Shown here: one piece after another, positions 54,111 to 64,000 of the stretch
How the letters are laid out: each line of letters begins with the position of its first letter
How positions within the stretch are numbered: the first letter of the stretch is position 1
Assembly: GCF_900090265.1 (NCBI RefSeq)
Contig: NZ_LT607752.1
Coordinates: 3,410,001 to 3,474,000 of the forward strand
Direction: 5' to 3'
DNA: 64,000 nt
DNA from: Micromonospora rifamycinica
GTDB lineage: Bacteria > Actinomycetota > Actinomycetes > Mycobacteriales > Micromonosporaceae
Position numbers and translations under genes: made by a program
The notes under the pieces: generated by a model
Databases searched by the model: none
What the model was told of the DNA's origin: nothing
Seen by the model: only the letters and a program-made list of their open reading frames with translations

Positions 54111-55471
54111 TCGAACGGGGCGGTGGCCGCACGTCCGGGCTGACCGACTGGCACCTGATGGACGTGCTCAGCATGTGGGCCTGCCTCCAGGACCAGGAGA
54201 CGCAGGGGCACTGGAAACACGTCGCCGGATGGCGCAAGGTGTGCGACCTCGCCCAGACCCACCTGCGGCGGCTCCAGCAGTACCGCAGCGGCCTCGCCGA
54301 GGCGTGGCCGCCCGCCACGAACGCCGCCGCCCGCACCTACCTCGGCGAGCTGGACGAGCTGATCGGCAAGGTGCAGCGCACCCACGACACGGCCGCCGCC
54401 AACCACGACGCCCTCGCCGCCGCTGCCCGCGCCATCGACAGCGCCCGGCCGGAGATCAAGCGGCTGCACGACGACTACGCCCGGAAACTCCACCAGAAAC
54501 GAGGGTACGAAGCGACACTGGCCGATCCCAGGGCGGCGGCGGGCAGCCGGGTGGTGGACCCGCCGGTGACCGACGCGGACCTGGAGAAGTTGAACACGCA
54601 GGCGCGCGGGGTCATGTTCGGACTCAGCGGCGAACTCCAACAAGCCCAGGCCATGCTCCAAAAGCCTCCGCCCGCACGTTTCCCACGCGACGTTGGATCT
54701 ACCGACGCTTATGATACCCCAGGGTCGATGCCAGCAATCCCGCCAGTAACCCCCATTCCAATTACTCTGCCGGAGCCCAAAACGCCGGGACTCAACGGAG
54801 CGAATGCCTCAATCCCTTCCCCCGCGATGCCATCATCGAAAGTTGGGCCTACGCTCGGCGGCGTCGTTAACACCGGCCCACCAATACTCAATCCGGATAC
54901 AAACCCCGGCGCCCACCTAGGCACGGCAGGCCCTCAGCAGACACCCACAATTCCGCCAACACTCTCAACCCGAGGACAGATAGGGTCAATCACAGGGAAT
55001 AGACTTCCGAAGTCGCAAGGCAGCCTCTCAAGCCCATCTCCCACCATGCACAATGACACACCTCCGCATGCCATTAAACCACCGCAAGCCACGCCCTCCA
55101 GCGGCATAATTGGCGGAACACACGGAATTGCATCCGGCCAACCAGTCGGCAATAGCGCCCCCCGGCGCGTCAATCCTATAGGCGGCCTCATCGGTGGTGG
55201 TGGCGCAGGGCTTGCGCCTTCCGGAGGCGCCGGAAGCCGGCCTAGAGGCGGCCGGGGAAGCCAGCCGGGTGGACTACCACCCATCACCGGAGGAGCCGGA
55301 ATAGGCGGCCCTCCCAGCTCTCCACCCTCAAATACAAGAGGTGGAATTTCATCTCGCAAATGGAATGCCGACCTTCCTTGGGCAACCGACAAAGGTGTAC
55401 CACCAGTAGTCTTTCCACCGGAAGAGGATGGCCCCATAGACCCAGGACCCGCCATCGGATTTAACCGGTGA
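54107..55471 (+). CDS. WXG/PPE-like helical protein with long Pro/Gly tail
   Basis: 454 residues. The first 180 are helical and WXG100-like: WRKVCDLAQTHLRRLQQYRS, AEAWPPATNAAARTYLGELD and ELIGKVQRTHDTAAANHDA, with AWPP in place of the WxG turn. The rest is a low-complexity Pro/Ser/Gly tail ending in WNADLPWATDKGVPP. The first half has normal high-GC codon use; from about base 54650 the sequence becomes clearly AT-richer. Its start overlaps the previous stop and its stop overlaps the protease start (GTGA). Probably a secreted substrate of the neighbouring protease (inference). Confidence 0.72.
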   Translation: MIERGGGRTSGLTDWHLMDVLSMWACLQDQETQGHWKHVAGWRKVCDLAQTHLRRLQQYRSGLAEAWPPATNAAARTYLGELDELIGKVQRTHDTAAANHDALAAAARAIDSARPEIKRLHDDYARKLHQKRGYEATLADPRAAAGSRVVDPPVTDADLEKLNTQARGVMFGLSGELQQAQAMLQKPPPARFPRDVGSTDAYDTPGSMPAIPPVTPIPITLPEPKTPGLNGANASIPSPAMPSSKVGPTLGGVVNTGPPILNPDTNPGAHLGTAGPQQTPTIPPTLSTRGQIGSITGNRLPKSQGSLSSPSPTMHNDTPPHAIKPPQATPSSGIIGGTHGIASGQPVGNSAPRRVNPIGGLIGGGGAGLAPSGGAGSRPRGGRGSQPGGLPPITGGAGIGGPPSSPPSNTRGGISSRKWNADLPWATDKGVPPVVFPPEEDGPIDPGPAIGFNR

Positions 55472-56165
55472 CCATCGCCAAATCCTCCAGCGCACTACAT
55501 CTGCTGACATTTATTCAGATTCTTATTGCGCCGACACTCACCTTGCCCACGGAGCCACCGAAAGCCAACCAGACAGCAATACGCCAAGATCAGTGGCACC
55601 TAAAGTTTCTAAATACTGAAAAGGCGCACAAAATAAGTCAAGGCGAAGGCTCGATAGTAGCTGTACTCGACACCGGGGTGGCGCCCCATCCAGACCTGCG
55701 GGGCAACCTACTCACTGGGATTGATACGATTCCCGGAGGAACCGGCGACGGCCACAGCGACCATGATAGCCACGGCACTGGAATGGCAGGACTAGTCGCA
55801 GGACATGGTCAAGCGAGTAGAACGGGAGCGCTCGGAGTCGCACCGAAGGCAAAAGTCTTGCCGATCCTCTGCTCCCCATCAAGAGGAGATGGAGATCCAG
55901 ACGCTCTTGCAGAGGGTATTAAATTCGCAATTGCGCGCAGCGCAAACATAGTCAGCATCTCCAGCGTCGGAGGAAGTAGCCCTTATTTGGATAGAATGAT
56001 CACCCAAGCCCTCGCCTCCAACATTATAGTTGTAGCCGCCGCCGGCAATTATCCCGAGGACACGAGAGTGGGTTACCCCGCCACCGCTAGCGGAGTAATC
56101 GCGGTGGGTGGAGTTGACAGGAACGGTAATCACGCGTCCATTTCTGTGAGCGGTCCGGAGATTGA
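54650..56165. other. AT-richer mosaic patch spanning two genes
   Basis: Between about 54650 and 56165 third codon positions often carry A or T, and codons rare elsewhere in the window (ATA, AGA, GTA, CTA) are frequent. Both edges are sharp and lie inside coding sequences: after the helical domain of the WXG-like gene and before the catalytic serine of the protease gene. Reading frames are intact on both sides. The pattern suggests recent replacement by homologous recombination from a lower-GC source. Confidence 0.85.
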
Positions 56166-56625
56166 TGTCGTCGCTCCTGCGGTCGACATCTACAGCACCA
56201 GCATCGACGGCAAGTACCGCAAAGGCACCGGTACGTCTGATGCGACTGCGATCGTGGCCGGTGCTGCGGCGCTGGTCCGCTCGAAGTACCCCTATCTGCC
56301 CGCCGCCGAGGTCGTCCACCGGCTCACCGCCACCGCCGTCGACAAAGGTCCGCCGGGCCGCGACGACGAGTACGGCTACGGCGTCATCGACCTGGTGGCG
56401 GCGCTGACCGCCGACGTACCCCCGCTTGGTTTCGAGAGCGTGACGGCGGTGCCGCCGAGCGGCATGACGAGCGCAGCTGCGCAGCCGGCCGGGGGTGACG
56501 ACGGCCGTGGTGCCGCCGCCCGGGGGTGGGCGACGCTGGGGGTGATCGTGGCCGCCGGGTGCGGATTCCTGGTGTGGCGGCGACGCCGACGTGCCGACGA
56601 TCCGCCGCCGCGGATCAGCCGGTAG
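55468..56625 (+). CDS. Mycosin-like membrane-anchored subtilisin (S8 protease)
   Basis: 385 residues. N-terminal hydrophobic signal (LLTFIQILIAPTLTLP), short pro-like region, S8 catalytic domain with IVAVLDTGVAPHPDL (Asp), DSHGTGMAGLVAG (His), VVAAAGNYPED (oxyanion Asn) and GTGTSDATAIVAGAAAL (Ser near residue 257; the usual Pro after the Ser motif is Ile). A C-terminal TM helix (LGVIVAAGCGFLVW) with an arginine tail anchors it, the architecture of type VII mycosins. The first 230 residues lie in the AT-richer patch. No EccB/C/D/E gene is in the window. Confidence 0.88.
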   Translation: MTIAKSSSALHLLTFIQILIAPTLTLPTEPPKANQTAIRQDQWHLKFLNTEKAHKISQGEGSIVAVLDTGVAPHPDLRGNLLTGIDTIPGGTGDGHSDHDSHGTGMAGLVAGHGQASRTGALGVAPKAKVLPILCSPSRGDGDPDALAEGIKFAIARSANIVSISSVGGSSPYLDRMITQALASNIIVVAAAGNYPEDTRVGYPATASGVIAVGGVDRNGNHASISVSGPEIDVVAPAVDIYSTSIDGKYRKGTGTSDATAIVAGAAALVRSKYPYLPAAEVVHRLTATAVDKGPPGRDDEYGYGVIDLVAALTADVPPLGFESVTAVPPSGMTSAAAQPAGGDDGRGAAARGWATLGVIVAAGCGFLVWRRRRRADDPPPRISR

Positions 56626-56634
56626 CGTCGGCCC

Positions 56635-57291
56635 GTGCCCAACTCCATGCCGCTCCGCCTCGTGCTCGCCTCGCAGAGTCCCGCCCGCCGCAAGCTGTTG
56701 CACGCGGCCGGGATCGAACCCGACGTGCTGGTCAGCGGGGTGGACGAATCCCAGGTCGTCGCGGATCGGGCCGAGGATCTGTGCCTGGAGCTGGCCCGGA
56801 TGAAGGCGCAGGCGGTGGCCGATCGGCTGCGCCCCACGCCGGACGGGCGCACGTTGGTGCTGGGTTGCGACTCCGTCCTCGCGTTCGACGGTGAGATCCT
56901 CGGCAAGCCGGCGGACGCGGCCGACGCGACCCGACGGTGGGGGCGGATGCGGGGGCGCACCGGGGTGCTGCACACCGGGCACTGCCTGGTCGACGTGGTG
57001 CACGAGTCCCATGTCGAGGCGGTGGCCTCGACCGTCGTACGTTTCGCCGACGTCACCGACGAGGAGATCGCGGCGTACGTGGCCACGGGTGAGCCGTTGG
57101 CGGTGGCCGGGGCGTTCACCATCGACGGACTGGGCGGGGCGTTCCTGGACGGGATCGAGGGTGACCCGGGGACGGTGATCGGGTTGTCGTTGCCGCTGCT
57201 GCGTCGGCTGCTGCGTGACCTCGGGCTGAGCATCACGGACCTGTGGGCCAGGGTCGCGCCGGGAGCCCAGGAGATCCGGCCGCTGGGCTAA
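56635..57291 (+). CDS. maf: Maf/YhdE-type nucleotide pyrophosphatase
   Basis: Hydrolyses non-canonical or pyrimidine NTPs, also linked to septum inhibition. 218 residues. LRLVLASQSPARRKLLHAAG at the start and the catalytic region LVLGCDSVLAFDGEILGKP are diagnostic; FTIDGLGGAFLDGIEGDPGT and VIGLSLPLLRRLL follow. TAGCGT overlapping the protease stop lies six bases before the GTG, so maf has its own leaderless promoter even though it follows the cassette by nine bases. In M. tuberculosis maf (Rv3282) directly follows accE5. Confidence 0.94.
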   Translation: MPNSMPLRLVLASQSPARRKLLHAAGIEPDVLVSGVDESQVVADRAEDLCLELARMKAQAVADRLRPTPDGRTLVLGCDSVLAFDGEILGKPADAADATRRWGRMRGRTGVLHTGHCLVDVVHESHVEAVASTVVRFADVTDEEIAAYVATGEPLAVAGAFTIDGLGGAFLDGIEGDPGTVIGLSLPLLRRLLRDLGLSITDLWARVAPGAQEIRPLG

Positions 57292-57301
57292 CGTCCGGGT
57301 C

Positions 57302-57955
57302 ATGACCTCGAAGTCGTTGCCGCTGACGCCGGAACTGCACGCCTATCTCGTCGCCCATGGCTCCCCGCCCGACGAGATCCTCCGCGACCTGGCCGAGGAG
57401 ACCCGGGCCGTCCTGCCGGCGCACGCCGAGATGCAGGTGGCACCGGAGCAGGCGGCGTTCCTCACCTTCCTGACCCGGTTGCTGGGGGCACGCCGGGCCG
57501 TCGAGGTGGGTACGTTCACCGGGCTGTCGTCGCTGGCCATCGCCCGTGGGTTGCCCGACGACGGTCGGCTGACCTGCTTCGACATCTCGGAGGAGTTCAC
57601 CGGCATCGCCCGGTCGTACTGGCGGCGGGCCGGGGTGGCCGACCGGATCGAGCTGCGGATCGGCCCGGCCGCGGAGACGCTGCGGGAGCTGCCGCACGAC
57701 CGGCACCTGGACTTCGCCTTCATCGACGCCGACAAGACCGGCTACCCGGTGTACTGGGCGGAGCTGGTGCCCCGGATGCGGCCCGGCGCGGTCATCGCGG
57801 TCGACAACACCCTGCGTGGCGGCCGGGTGCTCGCCCCGCGTGACGCCGCCGACCGGGCCATCGCGGCCTTCAACGACGAGGTGCTGGCCGACGTCCGTGT
57901 CGACGCGGTGATGCTCCCCCTCGCCGACGGGGTCACCCTCGCCCGGGTGCGCTGA
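57302..57955 (+). CDS. O-methyltransferase (CCoAMT-like, family 3)
   Basis: SAM-dependent class I methyltransferase of 217 residues. SAM loop AVEVGTFTGLSSLAIARGL near residue 63, metal and catalytic region LDFAFIDADKTGYPVYW and AVDNTLRGGRVL match the caffeoyl-CoA/catechol O-methyltransferase type. TAACGT, overlapping the maf stop, lies seven bases before the ATG, again a leaderless arrangement. Substrate unknown; it may act on a secondary metabolite or small phenol. Confidence 0.92.
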   Translation: MTSKSLPLTPELHAYLVAHGSPPDEILRDLAEETRAVLPAHAEMQVAPEQAAFLTFLTRLLGARRAVEVGTFTGLSSLAIARGLPDDGRLTCFDISEEFTGIARSYWRRAGVADRIELRIGPAAETLRELPHDRHLDFAFIDADKTGYPVYWAELVPRMRPGAVIAVDNTLRGGRVLAPRDAADRAIAAFNDEVLADVRVDAVMLPLADGVTLARVR

Positions 57956-57991
57956 CCGCTCGACCTGGAGTCGGCTGCGGAGATCGGCTCC

Positions 57992-58046
57992 GCTGCGCCG
58001 ACATAGCGGTGTCCGGCACGGGCAGACACCGCTATGTCGGCGACAT
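57992..58046. repeat. 55-bp palindromic repeat, family 2, copy B
   Basis: The inner 18 bp of the arms (57996-58013 and 58025-58042) are perfect complements around an 11-base loop; the right arm GACACCGCTATGTCGGCGAC is 20/22 identical to that of copy A at 21907-21960. It lies between the convergent O-methyltransferase and ABC permease genes. Confidence 0.9.
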
Positions 58047-58089
58047 TGAGTCGATCAAGGACACCCGGGCGGGTGGGCGCGGCTCCCCG

Positions 58090-58845
58090 TCAGCGGACGC
58101 TACGGGCGAACTGCCGTGCCGCCCAGTAGACCCCGGCGGCGGCGAGCACCGTGATGATGGCCAGCCCCTGCCAGACCTTGTCGTTGCCGAGGTCACCGGC
58201 GAACAGTGCCCGGGTGCCGTCCACCGCCCAGGAGAACGGGTTCCACTCGGCGACCCCCTGCAGCCAGCCGGGGGCGAAGGTCAGCGGCAGCAGGATGCCG
58301 GAGAGCAGCAGCACCGGCTGGGCCACCGTGTTCATCAGCGGGGCGAGCGCGTCCTCGCTCTTGACCTTGAGCGCGACGCCGTACGAGACGGCCGAGGTCA
58401 TCAGCGCGATCAGGGCCAGCATCAGGTACGCCAGGAGCAGGTCCACGATGAAGACCCGCAGGTCGAACAGGAGCGCCAGCAGGGTGATGATCACCGCCTG
58501 GACGAGCAGCGAGACGACGTCGCGCAGCGAGCGACCGAGCAGCAGGGCGAGCCGGCTGATCGGGGTGACCCGGGACCGCTCGATCACCCCGGCGCGCAGC
58601 TCGGCGATCAGGCCGAAGCCCTGGAACAGCCCGCCGAAGATGGCCAGCAGCACCAGCAGACCGGGTACGAAGATCTTGTACGCGGCGGCCTGGGTTGGCG
58701 CGTTCAGGGCCGGCTTGAGCAGCGGGGCGAAGAGCAGCAGGTACATCACCGGCTGGAAGACGCCGACGAAGACCCAGACCGGGTTGCGGAGCAGCAGTTG
58801 AAGTTGGCGTTGGAAGATCAGCCAGGTGTCGCGGGCGAATTTCAT
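58090..58845 (-). CDS. ABC-2 type transporter permease (DrrB-like)
   Basis: 251 residues, six TM helices, starting MKFARDTWLIFQRQLQLLLR and with the ABC-2 signature region ELRAGVIERSRVTPISRLAL and GILLPLTFAPGWLQGVAEWNPFSW. It pairs with the ATPase gene 18 bases upstream to form a daunorubicin-resistance-type exporter. Substrate unknown. Both genes are probably repressed by the PadR regulator encoded upstream. Confidence 0.93.
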   Translation of the reverse strand: MKFARDTWLIFQRQLQLLLRNPVWVFVGVFQPVMYLLLFAPLLKPALNAPTQAAAYKIFVPGLLVLLAIFGGLFQGFGLIAELRAGVIERSRVTPISRLALLLGRSLRDVVSLLVQAVIITLLALLFDLRVFIVDLLLAYLMLALIALMTSAVSYGVALKVKSEDALAPLMNTVAQPVLLLSGILLPLTFAPGWLQGVAEWNPFSWAVDGTRALFAGDLGNDKVWQGLAIITVLAAAGVYWAARQFARSVR

Positions 58846-58864
58846 CCGTGGTCTCCGGGGTGTC

Positions 58865-59824
<960 letters not shown>

Positions 59825-59914
59825 TTCTGCTCCTGGTCGTCCGGGCCGGGTCGTGCCGGCCGCTCTCTGCCCCGAGGCACCGTGCGGCGCACTCCCCACC
59901 ATCGGGTCGGGAGC

Positions 59915-59944
59915 AGGCTAACGCGATATAGCTTCTATGGTCAA
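59915..59944 (-). promoter_or_regulatory. ABC exporter promoter with operator in the spacer
   Basis: -35 TTGACC (59944-59939) and -10 TAGCCT (59920-59915) are 18 bases apart. The spacer holds ATAG-AAG-CTAT (59938-59928), a perfect inverted repeat where a repressor would block RNA polymerase. The -35 overlaps the padR stop codon. Confidence 0.6.
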
Positions 59945-60576
59945 CTTTGATTATTGCTTTTCCGTTCGGCCGGCGGACCACCATCGGTCCAGCCGGGCCA
60001 GACGTCCGGCCCCGTCAGCCCAGCAGGCAGGTACGACACCCCCGAGTCGATCCGCTCGGCGATCCGCCCGCACCACGCCATCTCCGCCTCGGCCCGCGCC
60101 ATCCACAGCTCGAACATCCAGGCCACGTGCACCGGCCTGCTGTTGCGTGCCCAGTCGGAGTCCAACGAGGCACGCATCCACTCGACACCGGCACGCAGCA
60201 GGTTCGCCCGGTTGCGCAGCGCTGCCGCCGCCTCCTCGCGGGGCATCGCCGGCAGGAACGAGAAGGCCGCCGCGAACGGGTCCGGCACCTCGTGCAGCCG
60301 CCACCACTGCGCCCGCAGCAACGTCTCGAACTCCTCGTCCCCCTTGGGCGTCACCTCGTACGTGGTACGCGCCGGACGGGCACCGACCTGCTCGGTGGCG
60401 ACCGTCCGCAACAGGCCCTCCTCGGTCAACTTGCGCAACGCGTGGTAGATCGAGCCGGGCTGCACGTTCGCCCACTTGTCGGCACCCCAGCTCGACAGTT
60501 CGCGGCGCACGTCGTAGCCGTGTACGGGCTGCATCCACCGAACCAGCCCCAGGATCATCATCCGAGTCGCAGACAC
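59941..60576 (-). CDS. PadR family transcriptional regulator
   Basis: 211 residues. N-terminal winged helix: MILGLVRWMQPVHGYDVRRE, PGSIYHALRKLTEEGLL and ARTTYEVTPKGDEEFETLL; the C-terminal helical domain (AEAEMAWCGRIAERID) dimerises and may bind ligand. TACGCT lies six bases before the GTG at 60576 (leaderless). It is followed by the ABC exporter in the same direction, the common PadR/efflux arrangement, so it probably represses the exporter and responds to its substrate. Confidence 0.92.
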   Translation of the reverse strand: MSATRMMILGLVRWMQPVHGYDVRRELSSWGADKWANVQPGSIYHALRKLTEEGLLRTVATEQVGARPARTTYEVTPKGDEEFETLLRAQWWRLHEVPDPFAAAFSFLPAMPREEAAAALRNRANLLRAGVEWMRASLDSDWARNSRPVHVAWMFELWMARAEAEMAWCGRIAERIDSGVSYLPAGLTGPDVWPGWTDGGPPAERKSNNQS

Positions 60577-60708
60577 CGCACGAGCGTAATAGCCAAACTT
60601 GACTAACCCTCGGCGTCGACAGTGCGGCATCCCACACTGAGTGATCGTTAGGGGTGCTTCCGACCGGCCGATACACTCCCCAGTCAACGACCCCGGGAGG
60701 AGCACCAG

Positions 60709-62460
60709 GTGCGCAAGGTTCTCATCGCCAACCGCGGCGAGATCGCCGTCCGCGTCATCCGGGCCTGCCGCGACGCCGGGCTGGACAGCGTCGCCGTCTA
60801 CGCCGACTCCGACCGGGACGCCCTGCACACCACCCTCGCCGACGAGGCGTACGCCCTCGGTGGCGACACCGCCGCCGACAGCTACCTGCGGATCGACAAG
60901 CTGATCGAGGTGGCCCGGCGGTCCGGCGCGGACGCCGTACACCCGGGCTACGGCTTCCTCTCCGAGAACGCCGACTTCGCCCAGGCCGTCATCGACGCCC
61001 GGCTGACCTGGATCGGCCCCACCCCGCAGGCGATCCGCGACCTCGGCGACAAGGTGACCGCCCGGCACCTCGCCCAGCGGGCCGGCGCACCCCTGGTCCC
61101 CGGCACCCCCGACCCGGTGGCCGACGCCGCCGAGGTGACCGCCTTCGCCGCCGAGCACGGCCTGCCGGTCGCCATCAAGGCCGCCTTCGGCGGCGGCGGG
61201 CGCGGCCTCAAGGTGGCCCGCACCCTGGAGGAGATCCCGCACCTGTTCGAGTCGGCCACCCGGGAGGCGGTCGCCGCGTTCGGCCGGGGCGAGTGCTTCG
61301 TCGAGCGCTACCTCGACCGGCCCCGGCACGTGGAGGCGCAGGTCCTGGCCGACCAGCACGGCAACGTGGTCGTGGTCGGCACCCGGGACTGCTCACTGCA
61401 GCGCCGGCACCAGAAGCTGGTCGAGGAGGCCCCCGCGCCGTTCCTCACCACCGCGCAGCGTGCCCAGATCCACGACAGCGCCAAGGCGATCTGCCGGGAG
61501 GCCGGCTACCACGGCGCCGGCACGGTCGAGTACCTGGTGGGTGGGGACGGCACCATCTCCTTCCTGGAGGTGAACACCCGGCTCCAGGTGGAACACCCGG
61601 TCACCGAGGAGACCGCCGGCGTCGACCTGGTCCGTGAGCAGTTCCGGATCGCCGACGGCGAGAAGCTGCGCCTCACCGAGGATCCGACCCCGCGCGGGCA
61701 CGCCATCGAGTTCCGGATCAACGGCGAGGACCCGGGCCGCAACTTCCTCCCCGCCCCGGGCGTCATCACCGCGCTGCGCCTGCCCGGCGGTCCCGGCGTA
61801 CGGGTCGACACCGGGGTGCGGGCCGGGGACGTGATCGGCGGCAACTTCGACTCGCTGCTGGCCAAGGTGATCGTCACCGGCGAGACCCGCGCCGAGGCCG
61901 TCGAGCGGGCCCGCCGGGTGCTCGACGAGATGGTCGTCGAGGGGATGGCCACCGCGCTGCCGTTCCACCGCCTCGTCGTACGGGATCCGGCGTTCACCAC
62001 CGAGCCGTTCACCGTGCACACCCGGTGGATCGAGACCGAGTTCGACAACACCGTCCCGGCGTTCACCCCGACCGCCTCCCCCGCCGAGACGGCGGCGGCA
62101 CGCGAGACCGTCGTGGTCGAGGTGGGCGGCAAGCGGCTGGAGGTCACCCTCCCCGCCGGCCTCTCCGGGGGTACGACCACCGCCGCGCCGACCGCCCGGA
62201 AGCCGGCCCGCCGGGGCGGCGGCGCCAACGCCGGCGCGACGGTCAGCGGCGACGCGCTCACCTCCCCCATGCAGGGCACCATCGTCAAGATCGCCGTCGC
62301 GGACGGGGACACCGTCGCCGAGGGGGACCTGGTCGTCGTCCTGGAGGCGATGAAGATGGAGCAACCGCTGCACGCCCACCGGGCCGGCACGGTCGCCGGG
62401 CTCACCGCCGAGGTCGGCGCGGTGCTCACCGCCGGCGCGGCGATCTGCACCATCACCTGA
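60709..62460 (+). CDS. accA3: Acyl-CoA carboxylase alpha subunit, biotin carboxylase plus BCCP (AccA3)
   Basis: 583 residues. Biotin carboxylase domain 1-450: [34 protein letters not shown], the ATP-grasp loop [32 protein letters not shown] Ala/Thr linker leads to the biotin carrier domain with the biotinylated lysine in [15 protein letters not shown] near residue 549. The GTG at 60709 has GGGAGGAG upstream. With AccD5, AccE and BirA of this window it makes a complete acetyl-/propionyl-CoA carboxylase supplying malonyl- and methylmalonyl-CoA. Confidence 0.97.
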   Translation: MRKVLIANRGEIAVRVIRACRDAGLDSVAVYADSDRDALHTTLADEAYALGGDTAADSYLRIDKLIEVARRSGADAVHPGYGFLSENADFAQAVIDARLTWIGPTPQAIRDLGDKVTARHLAQRAGAPLVPGTPDPVADAAEVTAFAAEHGLPVAIKAAFGGGGRGLKVARTLEEIPHLFESATREAVAAFGRGECFVERYLDRPRHVEAQVLADQHGNVVVVGTRDCSLQRRHQKLVEEAPAPFLTTAQRAQIHDSAKAICREAGYHGAGTVEYLVGGDGTISFLEVNTRLQVEHPVTEETAGVDLVREQFRIADGEKLRLTEDPTPRGHAIEFRINGEDPGRNFLPAPGVITALRLPGGPGVRVDTGVRAGDVIGGNFDSLLAKVIVTGETRAEAVERARRVLDEMVVEGMATALPFHRLVVRDPAFTTEPFTVHTRWIETEFDNTVPAFTPTASPAETAAARETVVVEVGGKRLEVTLPAGLSGGTTTAAPTARKPARRGGGANAGATVSGDALTSPMQGTIVKIAVADGDTVAEGDLVVVLEAMKMEQPLHAHRAGTVAGLTAEVGAVLTAGAAICTIT

Positions 62461-63990
<1,530 letters not shown>

Positions 63991-64000
63991 CCCCACCCTG

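Overview
This 64 kb window is chromosomal DNA from a very GC-rich actinobacterium (roughly 73-75% G+C by eye, strong G/C bias at third codon positions, many GTG starts). Gene content and gene order point to the Micromonosporaceae, most likely Micromonospora or a close relative; the genus is inferred from protein resemblance and cannot be proved by eye. I see no rRNA, tRNA, CRISPR array, insertion sequence or prophage. Nearly everything is core metabolism, with small lineage-specific insertions.

Layout. (1) 1-14.5 kb: a mostly minus-strand block, in transcription order mfd, a SurA-like lipoprotein, mazG, a DUF885 peptidase, enolase, a FtsB/DivIC divisome protein, DUF501, argA, a membrane protein and ppx. 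Apart from the extra genes this is the order of Rv1020-Rv1026 in Mycobacterium tuberculosis. A plus-strand lipoprotein-nudC pair interrupts it. (2) 14.6-22.5 kb: AraC regulator, a YhgE/Pip-like membrane protein, PEP carboxylase, a glycine-rich membrane protein, rmuC and a lipoprotein. (3) 22.7-38.5 kb: ispH, xseA-xseB, alaX, an LppX-type lipoprotein, DUF4245, glpX, a DMT transporter, a ferredoxin-NADP reductase, rhomboid, a secreted transglycosylase, phoH2, small unknown genes with an XRE regulator, otsB and a short Z-prenyl synthase; this resembles Rv1086-Rv1110. (4) 38.6-43.8 kb: a membrane protein, GTP-dependent PEP carboxykinase, two GtrA proteins and a PH-domain protein. (5) 43.9-62.5 kb: the acyl-CoA carboxylase neighbourhood birA-accD5-accE-maf-accA3. 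It is split by two insertions: a sigma/membrane-partner/panE/M50/GH25/kinase segment (46.4-53.3 kb), and a three-gene cassette that looks type VII secretion related (53.6-56.6 kb). An O-methyltransferase and a PadR-controlled ABC exporter lie before accA3. (6) 62.5-64 kb: a GuaB1-type GMP reductase.

How the genes work together. Central carbon genes (eno, ppc, pckG, glpX) frame the PEP/gluconeogenesis node. BirA, AccA3, AccD5 and AccE form or serve one acyl-CoA carboxylase. Wall and division genes (ftsB-like, uppS, transglycosylase, GH25 lysozyme, GtrA pair) form another theme.

Most unusual observations: the three-gene cassette (helical YxxxD protein, WXG/PPE-like protein with a proline/glycine-rich tail, membrane-anchored subtilisin of mycosin type); a sharply AT-richer 1.5 kb patch that starts inside the second gene and ends inside the third; two intergenic palindrome families, one of which supplies the stop codon of both genes it follows; tandem repeats that run over gene ends; two CRP-like operators, before pckG and before the transglycosylase; and about twenty genes whose -10 box sits where a leaderless mRNA is expected.
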